Source: Hyunsoonleella ulvae
GTDB lineage: Bacteria > Bacteroidota > Bacteroidia > Flavobacteriales > Flavobacteriaceae
Assembly (NCBI RefSeq): GCF_016827605.1
Contig: NZ_JAEPJQ010000001.1
Span: forward strand, 1,178,001 to 1,242,000
Length of the DNA: 64,000 nt
Direction: 5' to 3'
Each line of letters begins with the position of its first letter. Positions within the stretch are counted from its first letter, which is position 1. This document shows positions 18,603 to 27,421 of the stretch, piece by piece. The notes under the pieces were generated by a model that was not told the DNA's origin, made no database searches, and worked only from the letters and a program-made list of their open reading frames with translations. The position numbers and the translations under genes are program-made.

Positions 18603-19298
18603 ATGTTTGACGACATAATTGCAGCAATTCCCTTTGGTATAATTCTAGCCTTTACAATAGGTCCAGTATTTTTCGTACTCCTTGAAACAAGTGCAACTAA
18701 AGGCTTTAAAAGTGCTTTGATTTTTGATTTAGGCGTAATTTTAGCTGATATTTTGTTCATTATTGTTGCCTTTTTTAGTACAAACAAGCTATTGGATAAA
18801 ATAAAAGACGATCCTAATTTTTTAATTTTTGGAGGCGTGCTTTTAGTGGCTTATGGATTAATATCTTTTTTAAAAACCTCTAAGTCCTTCCGCGAAATTG
18901 TTAGAGAATATCATAAGGTAGAAATAAAAAAGGGCTATGGTAAATTATTCCTTAAAGGGTTTCTTCTAAACTTTATTAATATTGGAGTTTTGTTAGGTTG
19001 GGTTGCCTTTATTGTTTTAGGGAATACATTAACACAAACTAATGATGGTGTAATTGTTTTCCTTTCAACGATACTTGTGGTTTATTTTTTAGTAGACCTC
19101 TTAAAAATAGCTGCAGCAAAACAGCTTAAGAGTAAGCTAACACCTAGACTCATATTTAAAACCAAAAAAGTTATTGCATTAGTGATTCTTGGTTTTGGAA
19201 TGCTATTGTTAGTACAGGGCTTTTTTCCAAAGGAAAAAGAAATCATTAAAGAACAACTAGAAAAAATGAATCCAATAAAAGAAAGGTTTTCTAATTAA
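18603..19298 (+). CDS. LysE-family amino-acid exporter
   Basis: A 231-residue inner-membrane protein with about six hydrophobic segments. The N-terminus has the LysE/RhtB pattern: PFGIILAFTIGPVFFVLLETSATKGFKSALIFDLGVILAD. Family members export amino acids or related small molecules; the substrate cannot be told here. It begins after a strong terminator and is followed by a convergent tRNA, so it is a single-gene unit. Confidence 0.85.
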   Translation: MFDDIIAAIPFGIILAFTIGPVFFVLLETSATKGFKSALIFDLGVILADILFIIVAFFSTNKLLDKIKDDPNFLIFGGVLLVAYGLISFLKTSKSFREIVREYHKVEIKKGYGKLFLKGFLLNFINIGVLLGWVAFIVLGNTLTQTNDGVIVFLSTILVVYFLVDLLKIAAAKQLKSKLTPRLIFKTKKVIALVILGFGMLLLVQGFFPKEKEIIKEQLEKMNPIKERFSN

Positions 19299-19382
19299 GT
19301 TCAAGCGCTCAAAACTTCAAATTCTCAAGATTAAATATCATGAAAAATGAAAAGCTTCCAGAAAAAATCTGAAAGCTTTACT

Positions 19383-19457
19383 TGGAGGCGTCGAGCGGAA
19401 TCGAACCGCTGTAGCAGGTTTTGCAGACCTGTGCCTAAGCCACTCGGCCACGACGCC
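19383..19457 (-). tRNA. tRNA-Cys (GCA)
   Basis: On the minus strand the sequence folds as a cloverleaf: acceptor GGCGTCG pairs with CGACGCC, the anticodon stem CAGGT/ACCTG encloses loop CTGCAAA with anticodon GCA, and the T arm GCGGTTCGATTCCGC is intact. The discriminator base is T and CCA is encoded (TGG at 19383-19385 on the plus strand). Length 75 nt. Confidence 0.96.
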
Positions 19458-19538
19458 TTGTTATATAGTAGGAAACTATGATATATGTTTGATGAACTTC
19501 TTAAAGTTTCACTTCCACGGGGAGGGAAGTTAACGCTG

Positions 19539-19546
19539 CAAATGTA
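19539..19546 (-). promoter_or_regulatory. Probable -7 box for tRNA-Cys
   Basis: Reading the minus strand, TACATTTG matches the Bacteroidota -7 consensus TAnnTTTG. It lies about 80 bp upstream of the mature tRNA 5' end. A clean TTG -33 element at the ideal spacing is not obvious. Confidence 0.45.
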
Positions 19547-19576
19547 AAAAAATTTGTGACTTTTGCTTACAAAAAA

Positions 19577-19939
19577 TCACTTTTTACGTTTATCCGTCAT
19601 TTTTATCGTTACACTTTCAACATCCCCGCCTATAGGTGGATTTAGTTTACTTATGCAAACCGTGGCTTTTTGTACCAAAGCATCATTTTTAAAAATTTTA
19701 TCTAAAATGCGTTTGGCTACTGTCTCTAAAAGTTTAGAAGGAATACTCATTTCTTCTTTTATCACTTTGTTTAAAAACACATAATCAACAGTATCATCAA
19801 GATTATCGGTTTTAGCAGACTTTTGTAAATCAGCTTTCACTTTTACATCAACCCTATAATCACTACCAATTTTTGTTTCTTCTTTTAAACAACCATGATA
19901 AGAGAATACCCTTATATTTTCAACTTTAATTATGCCCAT
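19577..19939 (-). CDS. folB: Dihydroneopterin aldolase
   Basis: A 120-residue FolB, which converts 7,8-dihydroneopterin to 6-hydroxymethyl-dihydropterin and glycolaldehyde in folate synthesis. Family motifs are visible: IKVENIRVFSYHGCLKEET near the N-terminus, the LDDTVDYVFLNKVI segment, and VCISKLNPPIGG near the C-terminus carrying the conserved catalytic-region Lys. Length is typical. The start abuts the stop of the upstream zinc-ribbon gene (19940), so the two are probably co-transcribed. Confidence 0.92.
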   Translation of the reverse strand: MGIIKVENIRVFSYHGCLKEETKIGSDYRVDVKVKADLQKSAKTDNLDDTVDYVFLNKVIKEEMSIPSKLLETVAKRILDKIFKNDALVQKATVCISKLNPPIGGDVESVTIKMTDKRKK

Positions 19940-20149
19940 TTAGTTGGTAAATAAATCAAAAATATTGCTCAAAGCACTTGTTTTGGTTTTGTAAAACTCA
20001 GTGTATGTGCAGTTCGAGCAAGTTATTGATGTAAACTTTTTGTTCTGTACGTCAAAAATTTTAGACAAAGTACCACCTGTAGCTCGCATTTCGCTTACTT
20101 GGTAAGTAGTATTTGAACATTTAGGGCAAACATAGTTTATATTTTTCAT
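19940..20149 (-). CDS. Small zinc-ribbon protein
   Basis: A 69-residue protein with two CxxC knuckles: CPKC at residues 9-12 and CSNC at about 44-47, which form a zinc ribbon. Between them lies MRATGGTLSKIFDVQNKKFTSI. It matches the small zinc-ribbon proteins often annotated as nucleic-acid-binding in Flavobacteriaceae. The function is unknown. It is directly upstream of folB. Confidence 0.75.
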   Translation of the reverse strand: MKNINYVCPKCSNTTYQVSEMRATGGTLSKIFDVQNKKFTSITCSNCTYTEFYKTKTSALSNIFDLFTN

Positions 20150-20290
20150 TTTTTAAGATTTAAAGTTCATGTATCCTAATAAGTAAGTGTACCGCATTTA
20201 AATTTTGTTACGCTTAGTTCGGTGTAAATAGATCAAAATAGTATGAATTTGTGTAATTTTGAAGCTTATTTGGTTGAAACACGAAGAAGT

Positions 20291-22285
20291 ATGTCTGAAG
20301 AAAGAAGATCACTCAATTTTATAGAGCAAATTATAGAAGAAGATTTGGCAAATGGAATGGCAAAGGAAGATTTGCGTTTTAGATTTCCACCAGAGCCAAA
20401 TGGTTACCTACATATAGGTCATACCAAAGCTATTGGTATTAGTTTTGGCTTGGGCGAATATTACAATGCACCTGTAAACCTTAGGTTTGACGATACAAAT
20501 CCTGCTAAAGAAGAACAAGAGTATGTAGACGCAATAAAACGCGATATTGCTTGGTTAGGATATCAATGGGATAAGGTTTTATTTTCTTCAGATTATTTTC
20601 AGCAGTTGTACGATTGGGCTATTATGATGATTAAAGAGGGTAAAGCCTATGTAGACTCTCAATCAAGCGAAGCTATGGCAGAACAAAAAGGGACACCTAC
20701 AGAACCTGGAGTTGATAGCCCATATAGAAATAGAACAGTTAAAGAAAATCTAGAACTGTTTGACCGTATGAAAAATGGCGCGTTTAATGAAGGCGAGCAT
20801 ATTTTACGCGCTAAAATTGATATGCTACATACAAATATGTTGATGCGCGACCCTATTATGTATCGTGTAGTAAAAAAAGAGCACCATAGAACGGGAAATG
20901 ATTGGTGTATTTACCCAATGTACGACTGGACCCATGGAGAGAGTGATTATATAGAACAAATTTCTCATTCATTATGCTCTTTAGAATTTAAGCCCCATAG
21001 AGAGCTTTACGATTGGTTTTTAGATCAAGTAGTAGACCCTAATAAATTAAGGCCAAAACAGCGTGAATTTGCACGTTTAAACTTGAGCTACACCATTATG
21101 AGTAAACGTAAATTGCTTAAATTGGTAGAAGATGGTATAGTAAGAGGATGGGACGACCCAAGAATGCCAACAATTTCTGGTTTAAGGCGAAGAGGTTATA
21201 CGCCCAATGCATTACGAAAATTTGTAGAAACCGTTGGAGTAGCTAAGCGAGACAACGTTATTGACGTATCGCTTTTAGAGTTTTGTATTCGTGAGGATTT
21301 AAATAAAACTGCGCCACGTGTTATGGCGGTTTTAAATCCTGTAAAGCTAGTAATTACAAATTATCCAGAAGATAAAGTAGAATGGTTGGAAGCTGAAAAC
21401 AATCAAGAAGATGAAAGCGCAGGTTACAGAAAAGTACCATTTTCAAGAGAGCTATACATTGAGAGAGAAGATTTTAAAGAAGAAGCGAGCAATAAATTTT
21501 TTAGATTGAAATTGGGAGGCGAAGTGCGCTTAAAAAACGCTTACATCATAAAAGCAGAACATGTTGTTAAAGATGCAAATGGCGAGATTACAGAGATCCA
21601 TTGCACCTATTCAGAAGACACTGCCAAAAAAGTAAAAGGGACCCTGCATTGGGTTTCAATCGCCCATGCGATAAAAGCAGAGGTTAGAGAATACGATAGA
21701 TTGTTTATGGACGAAGCGCCAGATAGCTATCAAGACAAAGATTTTATGGAATTTTTAAATCCTAATTCCTTAAAAACTATTCAGGCTTATGTAGAACCAA
21801 GTTTAAAAGAAGCGCAGGTAGGAGACAGATACCAATTCCAAAGATTAGGATATTTTAATGTGGACGATGATGCTTCAACAGAGCGTTTGGTATTCAATAA
21901 AACAGTGGGTTTACGTGATACTTGGGCAAAGAAGAAACCTTCACAAAACAACAATCAAAGCCAAAAACAAAACCCTAGTCAACCAAAAAGAAAAGCAATA
22001 GACGTTATAAAGCAGTTAGGCAAAAAATACACCAATTTATCAGAAGAGAAACGTTTAAAAGTACGTTCTGAAATCTTAGAGTTAGCCAAAAATGTGTCTT
22101 ATGACGAAATAGAACCGTTATTTAATACGGCGGTTAAAAAGGCGGGTACTAGAATAGCAGTTACTTTAGTTTTAAATGTGATGCTTAATAATGGTTTTGA
22201 GGGCAATCAAGCTGTAGAAGATTTTCTATCAAAAGCAAAGGAGGATAAAAACGATTTACTGGTAGCAGAAGCCATGTTAGTATAA
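20291..22285 (+). CDS. glnS: Glutaminyl-tRNA synthetase with C-terminal extension
   Basis: Class I synthetase that charges tRNA-Gln. The HIGH motif is in PPEPNGYLHIGHTKA and the KMSKS-like motif in TIMSKRKLLKLVEDG. Specificity features of GlnRS are present (RFDDTNPAKEEQEYVDAI, WTHGESDYIEQISHSLCSLEF). I choose ATG 20291 (MSEERRSLNF), because the 16 residues before it (from ATG 20243) have no family match. After the beta-barrel domain (about residue 550) a Gln/Asn-rich linker leads to about 95 extra residues (AIDVIKQLGKKYTNLSEEKRLK and on), absent from E. coli GlnRS. Bacteroidota GlnRS proteins with a YqeY-like C-terminal fusion are known and this tail may correspond to it. Confidence 0.95.
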   Translation: MSEERRSLNFIEQIIEEDLANGMAKEDLRFRFPPEPNGYLHIGHTKAIGISFGLGEYYNAPVNLRFDDTNPAKEEQEYVDAIKRDIAWLGYQWDKVLFSSDYFQQLYDWAIMMIKEGKAYVDSQSSEAMAEQKGTPTEPGVDSPYRNRTVKENLELFDRMKNGAFNEGEHILRAKIDMLHTNMLMRDPIMYRVVKKEHHRTGNDWCIYPMYDWTHGESDYIEQISHSLCSLEFKPHRELYDWFLDQVVDPNKLRPKQREFARLNLSYTIMSKRKLLKLVEDGIVRGWDDPRMPTISGLRRRGYTPNALRKFVETVGVAKRDNVIDVSLLEFCIREDLNKTAPRVMAVLNPVKLVITNYPEDKVEWLEAENNQEDESAGYRKVPFSRELYIEREDFKEEASNKFFRLKLGGEVRLKNAYIIKAEHVVKDANGEITEIHCTYSEDTAKKVKGTLHWVSIAHAIKAEVREYDRLFMDEAPDSYQDKDFMEFLNPNSLKTIQAYVEPSLKEAQVGDRYQFQRLGYFNVDDDASTERLVFNKTVGLRDTWAKKKPSQNNNQSQKQNPSQPKRKAIDVIKQLGKKYTNLSEEKRLKVRSEILELAKNVSYDEIEPLFNTAVKKAGTRIAVTLVLNVMLNNGFEGNQAVEDFLSKAKEDKNDLLVAEAMLV

Positions 22286-22372
22286 CATTTTAGTATCGTG
22301 AATACGTTAAAATAAGTGTTCCATTTATTTTTTAGTTATATTTAAGTACTAACTATAAAATTTTTTTAAGTC

Positions 22373-22849
22373 ATGGAATTTAATTTTATCGCAATTTTGG
22401 TTGCAGCCTTAGTACCGATGATTCTTGGTTTTTTATGGTACGGACCCATGTTATTTCAAAATGCTTGGATGAAAGCATCAGGGATGACAGAAGAGAAAAT
22501 ACAATCTGGTAATATGCCAGTTATTTTTGGTGTTTCTCTACTATTAGCCATAATTCTTGCGTTTTTCACTCAGTTTTTAGTTATTCATGAAATGGGGGTT
22601 TACGGTATGACAGAGGGGCAATTAGAAGGAGAAACCGCTCAAGCTTTTTTAGCAGAATGGGCTGGAAAATATAGAAGCTTTGGTCATGGAGCAATACATG
22701 GAGCTATGGCAGGTGTAATGTTCGTTTTTCCACTTTTAGCGATTATCAATCTATTTGAACGCAAACCTTTTAAACTTACACTAATTAATGCAGGGTATTG
22801 GGTTGTTGTATTGGCAATTATGGGGTCAATTATATCTGGATGGGTATAA
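22373..22849 (+). CDS. DUF1761 family membrane protein
   Basis: A 158-residue protein with four hydrophobic segments. It begins FNFIAILVAALVPMILGFLWYGPMLFQNAWMKASGMTEE, the DUF1761 signature (LGFLWYGPLFG-W). Family members are small inner-membrane proteins of unknown function. Single gene with its own upstream region. Confidence 0.85.
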   Translation: MEFNFIAILVAALVPMILGFLWYGPMLFQNAWMKASGMTEEKIQSGNMPVIFGVSLLLAIILAFFTQFLVIHEMGVYGMTEGQLEGETAQAFLAEWAGKYRSFGHGAIHGAMAGVMFVFPLLAIINLFERKPFKLTLINAGYWVVVLAIMGSIISGWV

Positions 22850-22913
22850 TTTTGTAAACTTTTAATATTTTTAGAGACTGAGAATTGTAATTTTCAGTCT
22901 TTTCTTTTTTGTA

Positions 22914-24065
22914 TTGATACATTATCAAATTTATAGAAACATAAAAGATATCCCTAAGGAATGGGATGTTTTAACGGTTGATAATCTTCTTTTGCAGTCA
23001 GCCTATTTACAAGCCTTAGCAGAAGCTTCCCCAAACAATATTAAGTGTTTTTACATTGGAGTTTTTAAAGATAAGAGGCTTGTTGGCGTTGCTCTTATTC
23101 AACGTGTACAACTCTACCTAAAAGATATGTTTAGAGATACAAAAGTATCCTGTATTAAAACGTTATTGAAGGATGTTATATCCAAAGTCCTTAAAGGGAA
23201 CATTTTGGTAGTAGGCAATTTAACCCATACAGGCCAACATGCACTTTATTTTGATACTGAAGCTATTTCAATTACTGAATTTTATACCGAAGTTTTTAAA
23301 GGAGTTTCTGAAATAGAAGCCATAATAAAATCTGAAACTAACAAAACGATAAGGCTAATTTTAGTAAAAGATTTTTTTACAGATGATGTGCTCGCAGACA
23401 GTATTTTTTTCAAACAAAACAAGTTACATAAAGCAACTGTACAACCCAATATGATCATGGATATTAGGGAGGATTGGTGTGCTAATGGCGACTATGTATC
23501 CTGTATGAATAAAAAATACCGCAGGCGCTATAAACGTGCTAAAAAGAAGTTAAATAGTATAGTTTGCAGAGAATTAGATTTACAAACCATTAAGGATAAC
23601 TCAAAAATACTACACAGCCTATATTTAAATGTCTCAAACAATGCAACGTTTAATACTTTTATTTTGCCAGATAACCATTTTTATCAATACAAGCTTCAGC
23701 TGAAAGAAAACTTTAAAGTGTTTGGATATTATCTAAAAGATGAGCTAGTGGGTTTTTTTACTTTAATATTAAACAACAAACAATTAGAAACCTATTTTTT
23801 GGGTTATAATACGCAACACCAGTATCCCAATCAGCTATATTTAAATATGCTTTACGATATGGCAAAGTTTGGTATTGAAGCTGATTTTAACGCGATTGTT
23901 TTTGCAAGAACAGCTATGGAAATTAAAAGTTCGGTTGGTGCAAAACCAAGACCAATGGTTATGTATATGAAGCACACCAATGGTTTTTTAAATGGTATTT
24001 TAAAACAAGTATTTAAATTTATGAATCCCACTAAAGATTGGGAAGAGAGACATCCATTTAGTTAA
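22914..24065 (+). CDS. GNAT/FemAB-like acyltransferase-type protein
   Basis: A 383-residue cytoplasmic protein. The second half has a GNAT-like layout: NKKYRRRYKRAKKKL, then KVFGYYLKDELVGFFTLILNNKQLETYFLGYN, similar to the peptidoglycan-biosynthesis/FemAB-like acetyltransferases. The first half (QSAYLQALAEASPNNIKCFYIGVFKDKRLVGVALIQ) resembles the N-terminal GNAT-like lobe of the same proteins. The start is TTG at 22914; no in-frame ATG precedes this conserved block. Substrate unknown. Confidence 0.6.
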   Translation: MIHYQIYRNIKDIPKEWDVLTVDNLLLQSAYLQALAEASPNNIKCFYIGVFKDKRLVGVALIQRVQLYLKDMFRDTKVSCIKTLLKDVISKVLKGNILVVGNLTHTGQHALYFDTEAISITEFYTEVFKGVSEIEAIIKSETNKTIRLILVKDFFTDDVLADSIFFKQNKLHKATVQPNMIMDIREDWCANGDYVSCMNKKYRRRYKRAKKKLNSIVCRELDLQTIKDNSKILHSLYLNVSNNATFNTFILPDNHFYQYKLQLKENFKVFGYYLKDELVGFFTLILNNKQLETYFLGYNTQHQYPNQLYLNMLYDMAKFGIEADFNAIVFARTAMEIKSSVGAKPRPMVMYMKHTNGFLNGILKQVFKFMNPTKDWEERHPFS

Positions 24066-24129
24066 AAGATAAATTAGTAAATAAGGTTTCTTAGGATTTT
24101 TCGACTTAAGATTGAAATACCACGTCATC

Positions 24130-24630
24130 ATGAAAAAATTAGCTTTTCTTCTTTTAGTCATTCCATATTTGGGTCTTGGACAAAATATGAATAACGAAAA
24201 ACTACAAGATATTTACACCTCTGTAAGCGACTCTATTAATGGCAACCTTGGAGGTTGGCAGTTTTTTGTTAAAGAAGTGCCAATGATATCAATAACGGAT
24301 ACCAACCATAATAGAATGCGAATTATCTCGCCAATAGCAGACTCAAACAGTTTAAATGAAGACTTGATAAAAGCCGCATTGGTAGCTAACTTTCATACGG
24401 CATTAGATGTAAAATATGCGGTGTCTGATGGGGTGTTATGGTCAGTTTTCATACACCCATTAAAGGAATTGTCAGAACATCAAGTTAAGGATGCGGTAAG
24501 TCAAGTGTATCATGCCAATATCAACTTTGGCACTACATTTTCAAGTACATCTTTATCATTTCCGGGGAACCTAAATAAAGAAGTGGAGGAGGAGCCTAAG
24601 GAAGAAGAAATAAAGTTTAAAAAGTCCTAA
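24130..24630 (+). CDS. Secreted hypothetical protein
   Basis: A 166-residue protein with a signal peptide (MKKLAFLLLVIPYLGLGQ). ATG 24130 is preferred over an in-frame TTG at 24112 because it starts the signal peptide directly. The mature part contains WQFFVKEVPMISITDTNHNRMRIISPI and ends with an acidic/lysine-rich tail (EVEEEPKEEEIKFKKS). I do not recognise the family. It is likely periplasmic or surface associated. Confidence 0.7.
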   Translation: MKKLAFLLLVIPYLGLGQNMNNEKLQDIYTSVSDSINGNLGGWQFFVKEVPMISITDTNHNRMRIISPIADSNSLNEDLIKAALVANFHTALDVKYAVSDGVLWSVFIHPLKELSEHQVKDAVSQVYHANINFGTTFSSTSLSFPGNLNKEVEEEPKEEEIKFKKS

Positions 24631-24634
24631 AAAA

Positions 24635-24678
24635 TGTCATTCAGAGACAGCTAAGGCAGCACATCTCTCTGAATGACA
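24635..24678. repeat. Inverted repeat, 13-bp arms (TCATTC...GAATGA type)
   Basis: Perfect arms TGTCATTCAGAGA (24635-24647) and TCTCTGAATGACA (24666-24678) around an 18-nt spacer. It sits 5 bp after a stop codon. Sequences of the form GTCATTC(T/A)GAG...GAATGAC are, as I recall, common dispersed hairpins in Flavobacteriaceae genomes. It may act as an RNA 3' end signal. Confidence 0.75.
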
Positions 24679-24716
24679 ATCTAGCGTTGAAAAAGTATTT
24701 TATTCTTTTGTTTAAA

Positions 24717-24739
24717 ACTATGGATTTCAAATCCATAGT
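24717..24739. terminator. Near-perfect palindrome between convergent genes
   Basis: ACTATGGATTT (24717-24727) and AAATCCATAGT (24729-24739) are reverse complements with a single base between them, so the RNA would form a 10-bp stem with a 3-nt loop, followed by GGTTTATTTAT. It lies between a plus-strand gene and the convergent SPFH gene, whose stop is at 24743. A bidirectional terminator is the simplest reading. Confidence 0.55.
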
Positions 24740-24742
24740 GGT

Positions 24743-25672
24743 TTATTTATCCTTAGGAGGGTTCTTTTTAGCATTTTTCATAGCCTCACCAATGGCGTTA
24801 CTTGCCGTAAAGCTAGCAACCATATCGTTTAGCATATTACTTCCTGCCTGTGGTGCATTTGGTAATAAAATTAGGTTACTATTGGTTTCCTCGCCTAAGG
24901 ACTGCAGGGTGTCATAATGTTGTGTTACTACAATTAATGCTGATGCTTCCTGGCTGTTAATGCCAACACGATTTAGTACCTCTACAGACTCTTCTAAACC
25001 ACGTGCAATCTCTCTACGCTGGTCTGCAATACCTTGCCCTTGTAAACGCTTACTTTCAGCTTCCGCTTTAGCCTTTTCAACTATTAAAATACGTTGTGCA
25101 TCTCCTTCAAATTGTGCAGCTATTTTTTCACGTTCAGAAGCATTAATGCGGTTCATAGCTGATTTTACCTGTGCATCAGGATCAATATCTGTAACTAATG
25201 TTTTTATAATATCATAACCGTATTCACTCATGTATTCCTGTAGCTCGCGTTTTACAGCAATGGCGATATCGTCTTTTTTAACAAATACATCATCCAACTT
25301 CATTTTGGGTACTTCGGCACGTACAACATCAAATACAAAAGAGGTAATTTGATCGTGAGGATATTCCAACTTATAAAAGGCATCATATACTTTTTCACGA
25401 ATCACTAAATATTGTACAGATACTTTAAGTTTTACAAATACATCATCGAGTGTTTTAGTTTCCACAATAACATCCAATTGTTGTATTTTTAAGCTTAATC
25501 TTCCAGCAACCCTGTCTACCAAAGGAATTTTCATTTGTAATCCTGATTGGCGAATACTTTGATATTTACCAAAACGTTCAATTATAGCAGCGGTTTGCTG
25601 TTTTACGATAAAAAAAGATGAGATTAAAATAATTAACCCCAAAACGAGAAAAGGGATGTAAATGAAGTTCAT
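24743..25672 (-). CDS. SPFH/Band 7 (stomatin-like) membrane protein
   Basis: A 309-residue protein with one N-terminal membrane segment (IPFLVLGLIILISSFFIV), then the SPFH domain (QQTAAIIERFGKYQSIRQSGLQMKIPLVDRVAGRLSLKIQQLDV). A long helical region rich in Ala, Glu and Lys follows (AEAESKRLQGQGIADQRREIARG), typical of the QmcA/stomatin-like branch. Such proteins form large membrane assemblies and scaffold membrane proteases; there is no nearby NfeD partner. It diverges from the beta-barrel gene at 25746. Confidence 0.9.
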   Translation of the reverse strand: MNFIYIPFLVLGLIILISSFFIVKQQTAAIIERFGKYQSIRQSGLQMKIPLVDRVAGRLSLKIQQLDVIVETKTLDDVFVKLKVSVQYLVIREKVYDAFYKLEYPHDQITSFVFDVVRAEVPKMKLDDVFVKKDDIAIAVKRELQEYMSEYGYDIIKTLVTDIDPDAQVKSAMNRINASEREKIAAQFEGDAQRILIVEKAKAEAESKRLQGQGIADQRREIARGLEESVEVLNRVGINSQEASALIVVTQHYDTLQSLGEETNSNLILLPNAPQAGSNMLNDMVASFTASNAIGEAMKNAKKNPPKDK

Positions 25673-25718
25673 ATTCGTGTTTTTTAATGGTTAAAAAAAT
25701 AGGATTACTAATTTACGT

Positions 25719-25726
25719 TATATTTG
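25719..25726 (+). promoter_or_regulatory. Probable -7 box (TATATTTG)
   Basis: TATATTTG matches the Bacteroidota TAnnTTTG element and is 19 bp before the ATG at 25746. The -33 TTG is not clear. Confidence 0.5.
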
Positions 25727-25745
25727 GGCAACAAACCCTAAATAC

Positions 25746-26429
25746 ATGAAAATTAATAAACGTATACTATTAGTAGTATTTTTGCTAAGTTTTGTTACAC
25801 TTTTAAATGCGCAAAAAGGAAGATACCCTATAACCAATGGCTTTTCTGTTTTTGGAGGAATTACAAAGTTTGATATTACTACCAACAATTTTGTGACGTC
25901 TCAAGGGGACGGTTTTCTAGGAGGTTTAAGTGCTACTGTAGATATTCCTTTGCGTTGGTATAACATTAGTTTTGGTATGCAATTATCAGAAAATAATATT
26001 GATATCCTAGGACGACCAAGTTTGGTAAGTACCGAAAATGAATTTATAAACTATAAAATGTTTGCTGCGCAGGTAGCAATGCTGCTTCATATTAAAGCCA
26101 TTAAAAACCATTTTACAATTGATGTTGGCCCTATGTTGCAGTACAATGGAAAATTGGAGTTTAAAAATAAAGATCAAGAAGGGTATTTTATAAATAACTA
26201 CACCAATTTAACTGCTGAAGACATTACCAACATATCCCAGTTTAATCTTAATGGTGTAGTTGGAGCATCGTTAGGGATTAAAAACTTTAAGTTAAAAGCA
26301 CAATATATCTATGGCTTTACCAATATTTTAAATAAGTTGGAAAATGAAGGTTTAGATACCACAGGAGGCGATGCACGTTTTAAAGGCAATCAAAATATGT
26401 TGGTTCTAGGAGCTATGGTGTCGTTTTAA
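25746..26429 (+). CDS. PorT-like outer-membrane beta-barrel protein
   Basis: A 227-residue protein with signal peptide (MKINKRILLVVFLLSFVTLLNAQ) and alternating strands ending LVLGAMVSF, with a C-terminal Phe as in outer-membrane barrels. Size and pattern fit the outer-membrane beta-barrel family that includes PorT. The N-terminal motif FSVFGGITKFDI and repeated Gly/aromatic strands are visible. No specific function can be given; it stands alone between divergent and convergent genes. Confidence 0.7.
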   Translation: MKINKRILLVVFLLSFVTLLNAQKGRYPITNGFSVFGGITKFDITTNNFVTSQGDGFLGGLSATVDIPLRWYNISFGMQLSENNIDILGRPSLVSTENEFINYKMFAAQVAMLLHIKAIKNHFTIDVGPMLQYNGKLEFKNKDQEGYFINNYTNLTAEDITNISQFNLNGVVGASLGIKNFKLKAQYIYGFTNILNKLENEGLDTTGGDARFKGNQNMLVLGAMVSF

Positions 26430-26449
26430 TGCCCAGTATCCGTATAAAC

Positions 26450-27409
26450 TTATTTTTGCAGTTGTTTAATAATAGCATCTAATTGCTCTACTTTTTTTAG
26501 TGTTGTATTGATCTCCTTAGATTTTACAGTATTGCCTCGAGCAGTATAACCGATATAGTTTAGCCACCCTTCTGAACGTATTTTTCTGCGGTTACTAACT
26601 GTTATAAATAATGAATCTGTTTTTAGATGCTTAATTTCTGATGTTGCTTCATTAATTTGAATTTTTGGGTATAGATCAGAGAGGATCTTTTTAGCCATGT
26701 AAAAATGACCAAAAGGATTGGGGTGTACACCATCTGGAATAAATGTACTATCGGCTTTTTGAGTTTTAATAGCAATAAGTTGATGACTTAAATACGTGTT
26801 AAGATCAATAATGTTAATACCATCTATAGTTTGTAACCAATTGGAATAATCAAACAACACATTACCATAATTGTAGTAGGGGTGTTGATAAGATTGTGCC
26901 TCGCCATCAAAAGAAATATTTGCCTTTACAGGATCAGGGTCAAAAGGTGTGGGTGTTAGTATAATAAGTGTAGCATTGGCAGCTTTTACTTTTTTTATGA
27001 GCTTGGTAATACCATTTTTGTAGTTATTAAAACGTGTAACATCCTTCTCAGAATAAATACCATCATTCATCCCGTAACACGAAATTACAAGGTCTGGTTT
27101 AATAAGTTGTAATGCCTTATCTAGACGTGAATGTATGCATGGCCATGGATAAGGGGCATTAGGCTCAGAGTCGCCAGAAATAGTTTCTCCTGATAGTCCA
27201 ATACTGGTAATATCCAACGTTTCCTTTGGATAGCTTTTTCTAAGGTAATATTCTAAAAAATCAACATATGTACCATTTTGGGTAATGCTGTTCCCCAATA
27301 TTAGGACTTTTTTATTGTGTAGGGGAAGGTTGGGTTTTTGTTTTTCCTTTGAACATGAAAAAGTTGTAATAATAATTAAAGCTAAAAGAAGTTTTTGGAA
27401 TAATTTCAT
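26450..27409 (-). CDS. SGNH/GDSL hydrolase lipoprotein
   Basis: A 319-residue lipoprotein (TTFSC, Cys19) of the SGNH superfamily. Block I GNSIT carries nucleophile Ser41, block III GMND carries Asn115, and block V DGVHP carries Asp226 and His229, so all catalytic residues are intact. Such enzymes hydrolyse esters, often acetyl groups of polysaccharides. The C-terminal 80 residues (HLKTDSLFITVSNRRKIRSEGW and on) are extra to the core fold. It lies 12 bp downstream of the gene at 27422-27958 on the same strand, so the two may form an operon. Confidence 0.85.
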   Translation of the reverse strand: MKLFQKLLLALIIITTFSCSKEKQKPNLPLHNKKVLILGNSITQNGTYVDFLEYYLRKSYPKETLDITSIGLSGETISGDSEPNAPYPWPCIHSRLDKALQLIKPDLVISCYGMNDGIYSEKDVTRFNNYKNGITKLIKKVKAANATLIILTPTPFDPDPVKANISFDGEAQSYQHPYYNYGNVLFDYSNWLQTIDGINIIDLNTYLSHQLIAIKTQKADSTFIPDGVHPNPFGHFYMAKKILSDLYPKIQINEATSEIKHLKTDSLFITVSNRRKIRSEGWLNYIGYTARGNTVKSKEINTTLKKVEQLDAIIKQLQK

Positions 27410-27421
27410 GCTTCATTGTTT

